From: Ecdyonurus torrentis
Taxonomy: Eukaryota > Arthropoda > Insecta > Ephemeroptera > Heptageniidae
NCBI GenBank assembly: GCA_949318235.1
Contig: OX439129.1
Coordinates: 33,375,754 to 33,439,753, forward strand
Reading direction: 5' to 3'
DNA: 64,000 nt
The notes under the pieces were generated by a model. That model made no database searches. It saw only the letters and a program-made list of their open reading frames with translations, and had not been told where the DNA came from. Of the stretch, positions 1-15,200 are shown in pieces; the stretch's first letter is position 1; each line of letters starts with the position of its first letter. Made by a program: the position numbers and the translations under genes.

Positions 1-1050
<1,050 letters not shown>

Positions 1051-1407
1051 CATTCATCTCAATATAGTCAGTGTGACCACACAAATTATCTTGATACTAT
1101 TTTACCTACTCTATAATTAATCAACATTGCATGCATATATAGTGACTCCATTTGTAAGTAAGTATATATTGATATTGGATAGTCTGAGTTAGATAGACTA
1201 TAAGAAAAAGTATCCACAATAGAATACTGTTGTAAGCAATTAAGTGCATATATGGTAGTGCCAGTGAAATATATCAAATATTTTTTAAAAAAGAAGAAGA
1301 AGAAAAAAAAAAAAAAAAAAAACTGAACAATTTTTATTGATAAAACCTTTAATTCAATCAATACTTTCTTTGTCCAGTTGTTCTAACATGCTATTTGTAG
1401 TGTAACT

Positions 1408-1413
1408 AATAAA
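1408..1413 (+). promoter_or_regulatory. Candidate Beclin-1 polyadenylation signal
   Basis: A canonical AATAAA lies about 360 bp after the Beclin-1 stop codon and one base before the target-site duplication of the MITE at 1423. It is a plausible cleavage signal; no GT-rich downstream element is obvious because the MITE follows directly. Confidence 0.5.
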
Positions 1414-1422
1414 GTTATACTT

Positions 1423-1761
1423 CAATGTCCCTTACATGTCTTCCGACTCTTGACTGATTTTTTAGGCACGCTGTTTTAAATTTCCCTCTCTAGGGAACAC
1501 TGCGATACGTTTGGGGGCTATTTGAACTATTATGATAAGGATTGATAAGGCTGACTAAAGGTCAGAAACGATATAATGTATGACGTAAACAGAGATTACC
1601 ACTCGGAATTCTTGCTCTCAGGTGACAACAAGACCTCAAACCTTTGTGAAGCAGTATTAGTAAAAATAGTAAGAGTATTTTTGGCTGCCAATTTTGGCGC
1701 TAGAGTGTAAAAGCTTGAATCAAATTTATACAGGGAGCCGGAAGACATGTAAGGGACATTG
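1423..1761. mobile_element. Mutator-like MITE with 9-bp target duplication
   Basis: A 339-bp element with terminal inverted repeats of about 22 bp (CAATGTCCCTTACATGTC at the left, its reverse complement at the right end). The 9-bp direct repeat GTTATACTT is present immediately outside both ends (1414-1422 and 1762-1770). A 9-bp duplication is typical of MULE/Mutator elements. No coding capacity. It sits just past the Beclin-1 poly(A) signal. Confidence 0.85.
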
Positions 1762-1770
1762 GTTATACTT

Positions 1771-3719
1771 GATCAGTAGTCTCATTTAGCATTGGACACA
1801 TTCAACAATAAAAAAATTACTGTACAGTTCAGATAAACACAATCAAAAAAGTTCATACTATAGGCTTGTTTGCCTTGCTCCCAATAAATGTGAAATGTCA
1901 TTAAAAAAGCACTAGGTAAACATAATTTTTGTTCCAGAGCCCCCCCCCCCCCCCCCCCCCCTAGAAAAAGTTTACAAACAAGCTTATTGTTACAACATTG
2001 TTTCTAAAATATACACGATTCTAATTTTTTATTTTTCAAAACTCGTTCCTAATTTTTCCACAGGAAACAAGTTAATGCAATATTGTGTCCAATTATTATT
2101 CTTTGCTTTTATTATTATTAGCCTATTAAAAATTATTGCTTAAATATAAGCTTGTCGTGATAATATTTATAATAGAATATTGTAAGAAAACATTATCTAA
2201 AACTTTTAACATTTAATAAAACCAAATATAAACATTGCTATGAATTTTATTATTAAAAAAAAATCCCTCTATTTCATTAATTCTTTTATGCATAATTTGA
2301 TAGGTTTATGTTTGTAGAAATAAAAACAATGATTATTGTTAAAATTTTATTTTCAAAGCAATTATCATGGGTAATATAATAATAAAACATTGCTAAGCAA
2401 TGCAAGCATAAAAGGTTAGGTATGCTTTAGTGATGTATCCCATGTTAATCATAATATTTTAAGTGTCGATTTTCCCCTATGCCAAGCACTAGGAGTTTTT
2501 TTCTTCTTTCTTTTATATTAAATATATAATATGCATTTTATGTTAATAAGATTTTTGCATGTTAAGTACAAAGGATTCTACTACTTGCAGTACAAAAATT
2601 AAGCTACAGTAATGAGCACATGATAATAGAAAAATAATTTTTTTTTTAAATGTCCTACTATACCCACGAGAAAAACCTGTGTATTTACAAAGATTTAAAA
2701 TACTAATTATTTTATTTTCTAAATTAAGTCACTTGCAAAAACAAAAAATAGTTTTATTAGTAATTAATATATTTCGTTACATTATTGACATTTAATGAGA
2801 GGTTGATTGTAGCTTAGCCAGTAAGAAGGGATGTTTAAGCAGCCATATGAAGCCATAAAAGGTACATGAAGTGCAGCCAACCAAGCAGAATATAGTTTGT
2901 TTTTTTAACATAAATTCAATTAGCTATCAAGTACTTAAAATGTAAGAATTAAAAAAAATGGCAGCAAAAATACACTTAAAAAATAAAGTATCATCCCATA
3001 TGACTAAACCACACAAATAATACATATTAGAACATCTACTTAATCTAAATAATCAATCAATAACAAACTCAAATCATATTATAAATTTATAAAAAAAAAA
3101 TGCAGTAAAAATTGCTTTAAAAGATTCAGAAAACTTTTTTTTTTTTTTAATCTTAAAGTGTAAATAAAAACTCTTAAAAACATTTAAGAACAAATCAACT
3201 AAATATGTTAATATATTTATTTCTAAAGCTATAATAAAAGATTCAATCAACAAGATTTACTGTTACTTTTAACTTGAGATAAATTTTGTTTAAGTGCAAG
3301 GATAACAAAATATACAATGGGCATATTATGTATAAAATTTGACCAGCCCACTCAACTTTACAACTCACTGGGGGATTCTTTAACCTTTTTCCAAGCTCTT
3401 AATTTTAACACATTATCTAGAAATTATTATAAAAACACTTCTAACTACATTGTAACTTTGACTTTAAATTATTTGTCCAAACTTTTTTTTTAATAATAAT
3501 AAATAAGATTTTTTTTCTAAATAAGAGACATTACACTGAAGTAAAAAAATAAACTTTTCCTTTTATAAATCATGAGTTGATGAAATGATTTTTTTTTTAA
3601 TACAGAAAACACTGGTTGGTATGTAATTGAGGATATGGGCACAGAAATTTTGTTTTGTGGTGAGCTGACCTAATATTTCTATGATGTTTGCTGCCGAAGT
3701 GGAGGATAATCTTGCAGAC
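1771..3719. other. AT-rich convergent intergenic/3'-UTR region, no gene seen
   Basis: Lies between the ends of Beclin-1 (+) and lgl (-). It holds a poly-C run near 1939-1961 and many A/T homopolymers. AATAAA signals on the minus strand (for example plus-strand TTTATT at 3217-3222 and 2710-2715) could end the lgl transcript, so part of this is probably the lgl 3' UTR. No supported ORF. Confidence 0.5.
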
Positions 3720-6487
3720 CTACAGGTCCTCAGAGGTTGCCAGTGGAGCCATGCCATCAGCATTAGTCTAAAAAAATTAAGGGCATACATATTAAAATTT
3801 AAATGCACATTAACTTATATTCATTATTAAAAATGAAAACCCTGCAAGTTAAAAGTATGTAAGTTTAGAATTAATAGAAAGTTGATGTGGAGATTAAAAC
3901 AATTTTAGTCTAGTTTCTAATGCTTATCATAAATTAACACTAATATGGTGTTTATTATACATTTTAACCAAGCTTCCTTTAAAACATTACCTTTAACAGC
4001 TTAAAAGATAATGTAATGATTTTAAGTACCTTTGCAAGAGTTTTAAATGAAAAAGAAAAAAAAAAGTGCAGTTCAAAATAAATTAAAAAGATTAAAAATT
4101 AAATTAAAAATAGGATAATATTAGCCTATTTATTAATTAATAAATAGTAGGTAGAGAGATTAGAGCACGTTAAACTGAAAATTAATTAAAAAGCAAAGAC
4201 TTTCTGCTAGTGACAATAGATAGCTGTAACTAGTATGAATTACGAAACAGAGCAGCCAGTAGTCATACTGTTCTTGCAAACTTTATAGAGTTGGGGAACT
4301 CTGATAGGCGAGGGAGGACATTGGCTGCCTGTCTCACATCCCTCTTACAATGCACAATTTTATGTTATAGTAAGTGGATGACAGGTTTTAAATAGCAAGC
4401 CAGTTTGCACTCACAAGGTTGTTTCAACTAAGCAGCATATCAGTTCTTCCGGATATGAAAAGAACAGGTAAGATTCAAGGTCGCATAACAAAAAAAACTC
4501 TACAACGACATTTCTATCCGGAAGACCTGATATGCATTTCGGAGGGTATCATATATAAATCTGTGCTGCTACTTGCTTCCTCAGCTCAGTCAGTTAGCAG
4601 ATGTGGTGTGAGCCATCTTGAGCTGTACAGAACTCACTGCTGAGACTTGCTGATGATTCCTAAGTAAAGGACGCAACCGGTCTACAGCCATGTGGAAGTC
4701 TCATGCTATTTTATGATGTTGTACATTTGATGTACTGTGAGAAGGTGAGTGACTAGGTAATTGTACAAGTTATCGGCAGCTGTATTTTTTAGAATACCTT
4801 CCACTAACTTTAGGGCTTTGAAATTTTAGCAAAAAAGAGTTTCTCAAGCAATCATTTGTGTGTAAAAATTTCAAAACTCTCAAATGAGTGGAACGTATTA
4901 TAAAAAATCAGCAAACATCTGCCGATAATTGTGGCAAGCATGCCGATAACTAGTACAATTACCATATTATATTGTATCTTATTGACACAATATCCCCATT
5001 CTTTAAATGTCTATATTTTCAAATATTTAGCACTCATCTACACTAGAACATTGGATCCCAAGTCACAATTCACTATTTAAATTGGATAATCTTTGTGTTT
5101 TATTAATTTTCAATTCAATGTGCTCTAATCTTTCTACCTATTATTACATATTAATTTTATTTTATTTTTAATGTTTTAACATATTATATTTTGTAAGATT
5201 TAATATATATCTACTGTATAATACCCTATATATATAAACAGATGTGCTGGGTAATAAGAACTTAAAAAGTTAAATAGTGTGTATACATTTACATACCTTG
5301 CAACTTATATTCACAAGATTTTTATAATTATCTAAAAGTATTTTAAACACAATTCAAAGTGGTCAAGCAGATGAAAAGCAAATAAAAAAATTATGAGGTG
5401 CAAAAAGAATAAACAAGCTTTAAAACAAATCATAAAAAAATTCATAAGTGCATTATAATGAGGATACAAAACACATAGTGTTGTAAGCAGGTTTTAAAGA
5501 AGAGCAAAAGGATTAGGAGTTGTGGATCTGACCTCATTTTGTGCAGGAGGCTCAGGGGTGCTGGCTGATCTGCTTGATGGAGCTGGAGGGGAGTTCGTCA
5601 AGAGCAGCTCTACACAACAGAGGGCAAGCACTGATACTACAGAACACTACACACACACACTACTATATGCACATCATATACAAAATATTATGCAACATGC
5701 TCAATATGCTGGAAACTGTTAATACAAACTATACCACTATGTAATAAAATATGATACTTTATCTTATAAACAGAATATATTATTATTATTATAAAAATAC
5801 AAGCAAATAATAATTTAATAACATGTGATTGATTTAACATTTATTTCAGAAAATTGAACTATTCTAGTTATTTGACTTAATGGTGGATCAAGCATAATAT
5901 ACAATACCACAAAACACTATAGGTTTCTAATAATCTAGTCTATATCATAGCTAAGACAAAGATGAAATATAAAATAAGCAGTAAATAAACTAACTCATCT
6001 GGTTACACTGCAAGAAAATAGAAAATAAAATTAAAACTGAACATACACATTACAAACCAACTTACAAGGAAAACTTGGCAAACAAATAACTTACTCTGCT
6101 CAGCAGCAGTACTAGGCCCATTCTTGGTGGCTGATGACTCTGATTTTCCATCTGCTTGCGTTGCCACAGTCACTGTAGTTGTGATGGTCGTCGTGGCAAC
6201 CTCCACGGTCCTGACAGAAGTTTCTGCTTCATGGCTATCAATAACAAAATACCAACATATCAATTGATCTGGGGTTTTAATTATTAAACATTTCATTATT
6301 ATTATTATTCTTAATTCATAAAATATAGCATCATCATAGAGGTCTATCACTGGGTTAGGATAAAAACATCTGTGTTGTTATGGCTTACCCTGAAAGGGAT
6401 TATAGCGTCATGATATGTATGTAAGTAGCATCAATATACGACTTTGATCATTAAAGAAATTTTAATGCAATCTGGTTCAAACACAAT

Positions 6488-6580
<93 letters not shown>

Positions 6581-6584
6581 TTTT

Positions 6585-6620
<36 letters not shown>

Positions 6621-9600
6621 TTGAATGAAGCAGTGAGGATTTAAAAGCAACATACCTGATGTGATCTTTGACAGAATCAAGTGTGATTTCCCCAATGCTA
6701 AGCTCTAGCTGGTCTTCCCCTCCTGCAGATGTCGTCATGCTCACGTCTGCCTCCCCCTCACCTGCCATACAACAAAACATTAGCAAAGATACTTGCTGTA
6801 CACAGCATTTCTCCTAATAACATGTGCATGCTAAAAATTTAAAAATATGTATATTGAAAATAAGAAAATACAATATAGGCTAACGTTTTACATGCATATT
6901 GAAGAAAACATTAATTATATTGACAAAACCTATGCGAGGAAATTCATATAAATAAAACATACATTGATATTTAACTTCAAGCAAAAATTTTACATTTAGA
7001 AAATTATGAAAAGGGATACACATGCTTCTTTAAAAACATATTTGCCAAGAAATAAAATTTCTTTAGAACTCTACGCATTCAATACGCATATAAAACTATA
7101 ATGCAAATACATAATCAAATATAACAATTAAATTAAAAAAAGGGACAAGGATATTATCTAATCATTCTAATTTATAGGATAATTCTTATCATACACTATT
7201 TTAAAAGTTATGTACACATGATTCCATTATTATTATTATTCATTACTACTTTATTTTTTATTTTAGTTAAATTTTTTTTAGTGTATGAAAAGATTGAATA
7301 ACAAAAATCACCACACAACACACATGTGCGGTCACCTGTGCGATGTACCTTTCTTGCTACCACTATCTGAAGTTGCATCTCCATTAACTCTAGGAGTTTC
7401 TTCTTCTGCAGGAGTGTATGTACGAGGTAGCCAACACAGAGGCTGTGTAACTCTCCTAGTACCCACACTAATACGTTGTAGCTCACTTGAAGAGAGCAGG
7501 AACATGGCTTCTCCTTGACGAGAGAACCCTAGCGAAGAGATGCCACTATAACAAAATAAATGTCATTATTAATAACATTATACCAATAAAATTTACTATC
7601 ATAATCTAAAGTAAAGATACATACTTGATATCTTCCCTGCGTATACAGGGAACAGTTAGCAGACGACGCAATTCAGGAAGACTTAAAGCTAAGACCTCTC
7701 CCAAATTTGTTAAGCCCAAAAGAGAATACTGAGCCTCCTCATGTTTGGTGCCTAATGGAGTGAGGCGGATAGGAGCTGCTCGTCTTAGCATGGAGCCTTC
7801 GTGTGCAGTTAACTTACACTTGCAGAAAGGCTTCAGTGTTGGCAGAGTAAATGTCTGAATACAGTTAAATTAATATCAGTATCATGTAGACATTTCACAA
7901 AGATTTGGTGTTGAAATTATAGCCCTACCTTGAACTGTTCTTCAGAGCAGATAACCACCCTATGAGGTGCACTGAGATCAGGGGCAGGAGCTGCACCTGC
8001 ATCTACTTCTCCTGGTAATGGTAGTGGGGCACCCACTCCATCCAAAACCACCACATGGACCACTGGTGCTCTATGCTTCAGCTGAATCTCCTTGCCTGAG
8101 CAGTAAAAGTACCAAATAAGTTTCAAATATATGTACAGTATCTAAACTTATGAAGACACCTTATCCTAATGTATCACTGCAAAATTTCCGATTTTTCTTC
8201 CTTTACAACTTTTTAGTCTAATTCCGCAGCACCTGATTTTCCACCTTAATAGAACCCTTAATGAGACCCTGCTGGATATAGAGACCTTTGGGGACATATA
8301 CAACTCTAGCTTGGAGACATGTGACTAGCATTAGACCTGCTTTCAAAGACTAATCTGTTCTCTGTTGTCACTGGCTTTGACGTTTCTATAGCGTTGAGGT
8401 AAATGAGTACAAGGGTTGAAGGGTGGAGAGGTATAGCGTCCTTCGGTTTGAGCGCCTCTTACATTCACTTTAACCCGAGTAGGTAGAAATACTGATGCCG
8501 ATGCGACCGGGTTTATGTCTTATAGGGTGTATGCGGATGACGTCATATTTATTGCGCTTGGAGGCCATACTGGAGTAGTCCATAACATTGCTCAGCATAG
8601 GACAAACTTTATTTAAGCCAATTTTCTTTGGGAAATCAGTTAATTTTTTTTATTGTTATTTTTCTCACATACTTGAGATACTAATTCAACATATTTACAG
8701 CATCAATAATCTCAAAAATATTGTATAGTGTTTTTAAACTGGCAAAATGAATTTTTGTCCTATGCTACTCGTGTTATTGAGTTATCCAACATGGCATCAA
8801 CTTTAACATGATTGCATACACCCTATAGACAATAAGATGCTAAATAGTTTTCCACGCCCTACATAACATGATAGCTATCCTCAGTTAAGGGGAGACAGTT
8901 ACACTAACAAGAGTTGACTGGTTAAGGCTGGAACACTGACGACTAGTTCCAGGGCACGTACCCGGGACTCTTGGGCACTTGCATTAATATAGGCATAGCT
9001 AGCCAAGAGCGGACTCACGAGAAATACATTTTTGTCACATGATTTTTTTCAAACAAATTCAACAATTCAAATAAAAATACATATTTTTGGTAATACTAAC
9101 CGCGATGTTTTTTTCCTAATACGCATATTTTCAGAGGTACAGTATTTTAGTCTGCTTCAGAGAGCATTTAGCTTGTGTTAAAGCAAATAATAGGCCTAAT
9201 AATAATAATAAAAAATCTCATGTAAAAAAAAAATAATAATGTAATATGTATTTCCAAAAGATGTTACAATATTAATGTGTTTATTATTATTATTAATTTA
9301 ACGTTAATGGCATCCAAATATTCCAATTATGAACAAAGAAAGTTAGCCTTACTAAATGCTTTCAATTTATTTTATATAACAACATCTTACATGATCAACT
9401 TACATTAAAATTGGTTCAAATTTTATCCAATATTTTATTAAGAAAATTAAATAAAGTATAATCTGTGTCATATAATTAAAAAAAAAAAAAAAAAGAAGAA
9501 GAAGAAGAAGTAAATCAATAATACTAAATATTACTCACCAAGTTGACAAGTTACGTCTTCTTCTCCTCTCTTGCTACCACTTGGGATGGTGACAGTGAAC

Positions 9601-12235
9601 ACCAGAACATTGCCACTGTTGGTTCCTGCCCAGAGTGTTGGAGTTGTAACTTGTTCTGCAATAAAATCACAATATACTATTGGTATATTTTACAATCACA
9701 AACATATGTGGAGAGAGATTGATAGTTAAAAGATAGATAGAAACACATAAAAAAGAGAGGTAAAAGATTTTTGGGGAATGGGAGATAATGAGCTTAGTTT
9801 AGGGACCCCGCAAAAGAGAGAAAAATATTCAAACCCAGGCCGAAATATGACGCATAGTGCGCCGTATGCACGGTGGTATGAACTAGAAGCTCATTAATTA
9901 TATATTTATATGTGGAGAGAGGATTAAATAAACAATTATAACAATACATAGCTTTGATTATTTTTGTATATTTTTAATAAAGATAAAAAATTTAAGTTCA
10001 GGAAAAAAAAATCAACTGTGTGAAATGATTGATAAATAAAGATTAGATAGGATACACATTGGCAACATGGCATCGGCCCACTTCATGAATTCCTAGATGA
10101 ACTCAACAAATTCTCCTGCCTAAAATTCACTCACTCCACATCACCTAATTCAGCCACCTTCCTCGATGTTGACATCAACATTGATGACGGTAAACTTATC
10201 ACCTCAATCCACATAAAACCTACTAACCACATGCAATACCTCCACTACAATAGCTGTCACCCCCCGAGGACTATCCGCTCCATTCCCTTTAGCTTAGCAT
10301 GCCGAGGCAACCGCATCCCAAACACAGACCAAACCAAATCTAAATATATTGACAGCATAACTACAGCTTTCTCCACCAGAGGCTACCCCAAGCACCTGGT
10401 GGAGAAACAAATAGCAAAAGCTGCCAATAGATTTAGTTTGGGCGACAAAACACCTTGTGACCAAAATAAAACAAATAATGACAATCAATCTATCCGACCC
10501 TTCATCACAACGTATCACCCCAAATTAGAAAAAGAAATCAGACAGATGTTACAATATGCACACCCCATTCTAGCCACCACCGAAACAAACCTACTGTTAC
10601 CAAAAATACCACCAATAGCATTCCGTCAACCACCAAATATTAAAGCAATCTTATCCCATACTGATCCCACACCAAAACCTAAGCCCCTACCTAGTGGATC
10701 TTTCCCCTGTCAAAACAACGGCAAACAGAGCAACAGAGGAAGGAGATGCGATACATGCATCACTCAAATCCCCAGCAAAACGTTTACAAGTCCCGTCACC
10801 AACCTTACATACCCTATCCACGGCCACAATACATGCACATCAGAAAACGTAATCTACAAACTTGAATGTACCCAACATACCACCAACCCCACCACAGGCC
10901 AACAGGAAAAATGTCAAGCATTTTACATAGGCTTAACCACACAAAAAGCGAGAGACCGCATGAATGGCCACAGACAATCCGTAAAAAACAATGAGATGGA
11001 AAAACCTGTGGCTGAACATGCGGCCTCTCATGGCATATCAAATTTCCAATTATGTTATAAATCAACAATACTTCGCACTATTCCGGGCCCAGCCAACTAT
11101 GCGACATTACGACAATATGAATTAGCATATCAACATATATTAAGATCCAGAAAAGCCCAAGGACTGCCTGGACTTAATATTCGCTAACATATTTCAAAAA
11201 TATACCCTATTCCCGCTCCCCTCCCCACCTTTTCCCTTTCCCTCACTCACTCCTTCCCTCACTCATTCACACTCCTTCCCAGATTCCCTACTCCACCCCC
11301 ACCCCTCTCCACCAACTCCAAACCAGCAAGAGCATAACACGGCAGTACAAGACAAGACACTGCTCAGTGATGTGCTCAAGTAATTTTCTCTTTTGATTGA
11401 TAATGTCATTATCATATGACGAAAGCTCTCAAGTTATAAAGAAACTTTTATAACATTATACTGTGCCATGCAAGACCTCGACCTCTCCATAGAACTTCTA
11501 CTGTGGTAAGGCCCTTGCTGGTTTTTCTATCCTTTTCTTTATCATTGATCCTTACACATTAACAGAATGGAAAAATTACAGAAAGGAAGTTGAGCTGTTG
11601 CTAAAAGGGACCCTTGTGTGGGAGCTAATAATGTCTAACCCAAGCTAAAACTGTTAAGTTTAGTGAACAATTTAGTTACTTAAGAGCAGCTGTTATGTTC
11701 AAACAATAGAGGAGTGACTTACGGTTGACAAGGAAGGTGTTCTCAAAAGCAAGGCAGCGCACCATGCTACTCAATGCATCTTCAGTGGGCCGGGCTTCTA
11801 CTTGGCGTTCCACAGGACGTGACAATGCAACAGCTCCTGGTGAGGTGGCTCCTGCAGCTCCTGGAGCTGAACTGGGGCCACTACAAACATTTAATGTCAG
11901 TGATAATACTCAACACATAAAATCATACCTAAAGGTACAGAAAGAAGACAAAGAAGGGGGGGGGGGGGGGGGATGAGAAGATTTTTTTAATTATCATACC
12001 TTTCGGGTTTCTTGTCTGTTGGGGATGGAGAAGCGCTGGCTTTATTGGTATTACGTTGAGAACGGCCTTTACGTAGTCGTCTGAAGGATTCACGTAGACT
12101 TTTCTTAAAACTTTTTCGTCGGGAGATTGGAGTATCTCCAGCTCCAGATAAGTCTGAAATTAATATAATGCACATTGTTAGAAATTTACACAATGATTCA
12201 TTACATAATATACATCTGTTTTCATAACTGGATCT

Positions 12236-12282
<47 letters not shown>

Positions 12283-15200
12283 CCCACATTGCTTTTGAGT
12301 AGTAATATATTATTATTACCATTAGGATTGAGTGTGCAGCGAGTATGAACAGCTTTATGACGTGTAATGTCATAGACTGCAAGGCCGTGTGCGGTTCCTG
12401 CAGCAAGAACACCCCAAGCTGTGTGGACTGCTAATGCAGTTACAGAGGCAGGAGGATGTAACTGTACCACTGCCTCCACCCACGCTCCTGCTTGTTGTCC
12501 AGCTCTACCCTCCACCCGAGGCTTCAGTTGATCATGGCCTTTCCACACAAAACCATCTCTGTCACTTACAATATTGAGAGTGCAAATCTGAAATCATAAC
12601 AACACATGCATTAAATTTTTGAAAAATTAATTGGATTTGAAGTTCACATTTGGTTGAAAATAAAAAGTAATTGTTACAATAAGCACCATGATAAAACATT
12701 GTAAATAAAACAGATATTATTATTTTAAACTTACCTTTATGTCAGGTTTGCTGGTGTTATTTTGAGAGTTCAGTTTAGCCACAATGAGATGTCCTGCTGT
12801 ACCAGCAACAACCAAAGTTGACGTGAATGGACATAACGCAATTTTCTTAACTGCCAATCTGGGGTCATCAGAATACGGGTCAAAACAGCCAACCTGTGAA
12901 GGAATAAAATAATTAAACCACACAGAAAACAATTGTGTGCTGAGAGTAGTAAATATCTAATTTTTTAATACTGAACAATAAAAAGTTTTGTAAACTAAAA
13001 TAAATAAAATAAAACTAAAATAAATAAAATATTCTATTTTTGAACACTTTTATTGTAGTTTACATCTCCTTCTCTTTGTTTACATTGCTAGCAGTATTAA
13101 GAATCAAAGTGAGGCTTCTCTGGCACTTGTACTTGAAAGACTTCAATAAGCCAATTATACACTACATAGAGCAAGCAAAAAAGAAGACATAAAATAAGTA
13201 AGCCTGCACAATGTGTGTGTAACTATGTATTACATACTTGAACATTATATCATTGTTACCATGTCATGTTAACTGAGGTTATTATTTATTTATTTTTTAA
13301 GTCAATCATGAAAAATAATAGAAATTGGAATAACTTGATAAGTTCTAATGAAAGTTTAATACTGTAGTACCGTATATTTACAGAACAATGGCAAAGGGAG
13401 TTTAGCTGCAAATTTTTCTCAAAACAATATAAAAAGTGGGCCTCGTAATGCTATAGGATACAAAATTATACTGTTCCCAGCAAAACCATACCACTAGACA
13501 ACTTTCAGTTTACATACATTTGCTCTGGTGAAAGAATTAAGCCTGCAATTACAAGAGCCATGTTGTTAAGGATTAGCAGCATGTGTGTGCTTTTTAAAAC
13601 ATTTTCATTCTTTCACCTGGATGAGTATAACCTTTTTCAGACCCTCCCCTTTCCATGTTTACCCTTTGATTTGGTTATGCTGCGAACACTACAGAGGACG
13701 CTCCTTTTCCCGCACAGCCCATGCTTGGCTAGCAAGCATTACCAAGAACACGTATTGCCACAATCTTCTACTTTAAATAATAAAAATTATTACCTTTCTA
13801 AAAGGAGGCCACTCTTCTTCATCATCTGCATCATCTGCAGCATCCTCACGTTCTTCTCCAGTTGAAAAAATAGGATCTGAACTGAATTTGTAAAGTGGGG
13901 AGAGCGCTACACTGCCTGCATCCCAGAACCTCACCGACCCATCTTCATGGCCAGTAAGAAGCAGTTCACGACCATCTCCTTCTCCATCTCCGGCCTTGTC
14001 ATTGGGTTCAAACTCTCCTCCATCAACAGGCCAGCTCTGTTGACATAGAAATTAAGTTGAAGAGGACAGTAAATATTTAATAGCATAAAAACTCAATACG
14101 AACCCTTTCAGAGTATGTGGTACCATCTTGTGTGTTACCAGCTTGCTTGAGATGTTCATACAAAGATTGAGGCACAGGACTGATTAGCTGAAGACACGTG
14201 ATGGCAGAGGCATGCAGGGAGACCAGATAAGGCAAGGGGAACATTCGCCAATTACAGTCCCACAAGTCCAGTGCAACAATCTCCTCTTCGGCCAACACAA
14301 TCAGGGCCTCAGGACCTGCATCTGTAACATAGTACATTATTAATACAATATTACAGTTAGTGCATTTGAATAAAAGAAAGAAAAAACTTACCTGTCTGAC
14401 CGTCTTCAGCTGGCATGATAGTAAGGAAATCAATAACACGAGATGTAAAGTCAAACACAACATGGCGATCTCCTTTCATTACAGTCACTGTGTGTTTGTC
14501 CGAGTGGCTAGCTCTAGGCATACCACCTCCAAACACTTGCAGTTCTTCCCTGAAAAAAAAAATATATATATATTATTTTTTAGGTTTTAAAATATATAAA
14601 ATAGTCACCGCAAAAGAGGTTGGCACAGTTGCACAAAATTCAACATTTATTTTTAACTTTAGTAAAGTATGGTACACCTATTTAATCTAAAAATATCTTA
14701 CCCCTTAGCTTGGTGCCATAGAACTTTTGAGATTGCTCTACAAGGAAAAGGTCCATATACTGTCGTAGGTTCTTCAAGAGGAGTACGTCCTCCAGCCTGT
14801 GCATCCCATGTAACTAGGCTGCCATCATTATGTGCTGAGCGAAACTTTGTCCCCGAGACATGCCAACTCACACCCTCAAGCTGCTGTGAGCTTACAAAAG
14901 TTTGCTCAGCATGAAGGGACTCTCGATCCCACAAGACCAACAGACCTCGGTTGTAACCAATCAAGAGCTTGTGAGGGTGACCTGGCATCTCTTGGAGAGC
15001 CTCAACTGCACCTGGGTTTATCTTGTAGTCCTCAGGTACACTGGAAAGCAAATAATAATATAATCAAATTAAGAAGAAAAAAAAAATAATAAATGCAGTT
15101 AGGATTATTTAATTAAAGAAAAGGATAGAAATACTAGCAAGGGTATTTCCACCGTAGAAGTTCTATGGGGAGGTCAATTTTTCACACACAGAGTTTTAGT

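Noticed and set aside
8830..9010. tRNA or SINE in lgl intron 14
   Set aside because: No cloverleaf or convincing A/B boxes could be drawn.
10231..11187. A host gene encoding a 318-aa protein
   Set aside because: The frame continues upstream into Penelope-type RT sequence and ends in a PLE GIY-YIG domain, inside and antisense to an lgl intron.
11356..11558. Hammerhead ribozyme in the Penelope-like tail
   Set aside because: Such ribozymes are known in PLEs, but I could not find a CTGATGA plus GAAA core with pairing stems on either strand; a covariance search would decide.
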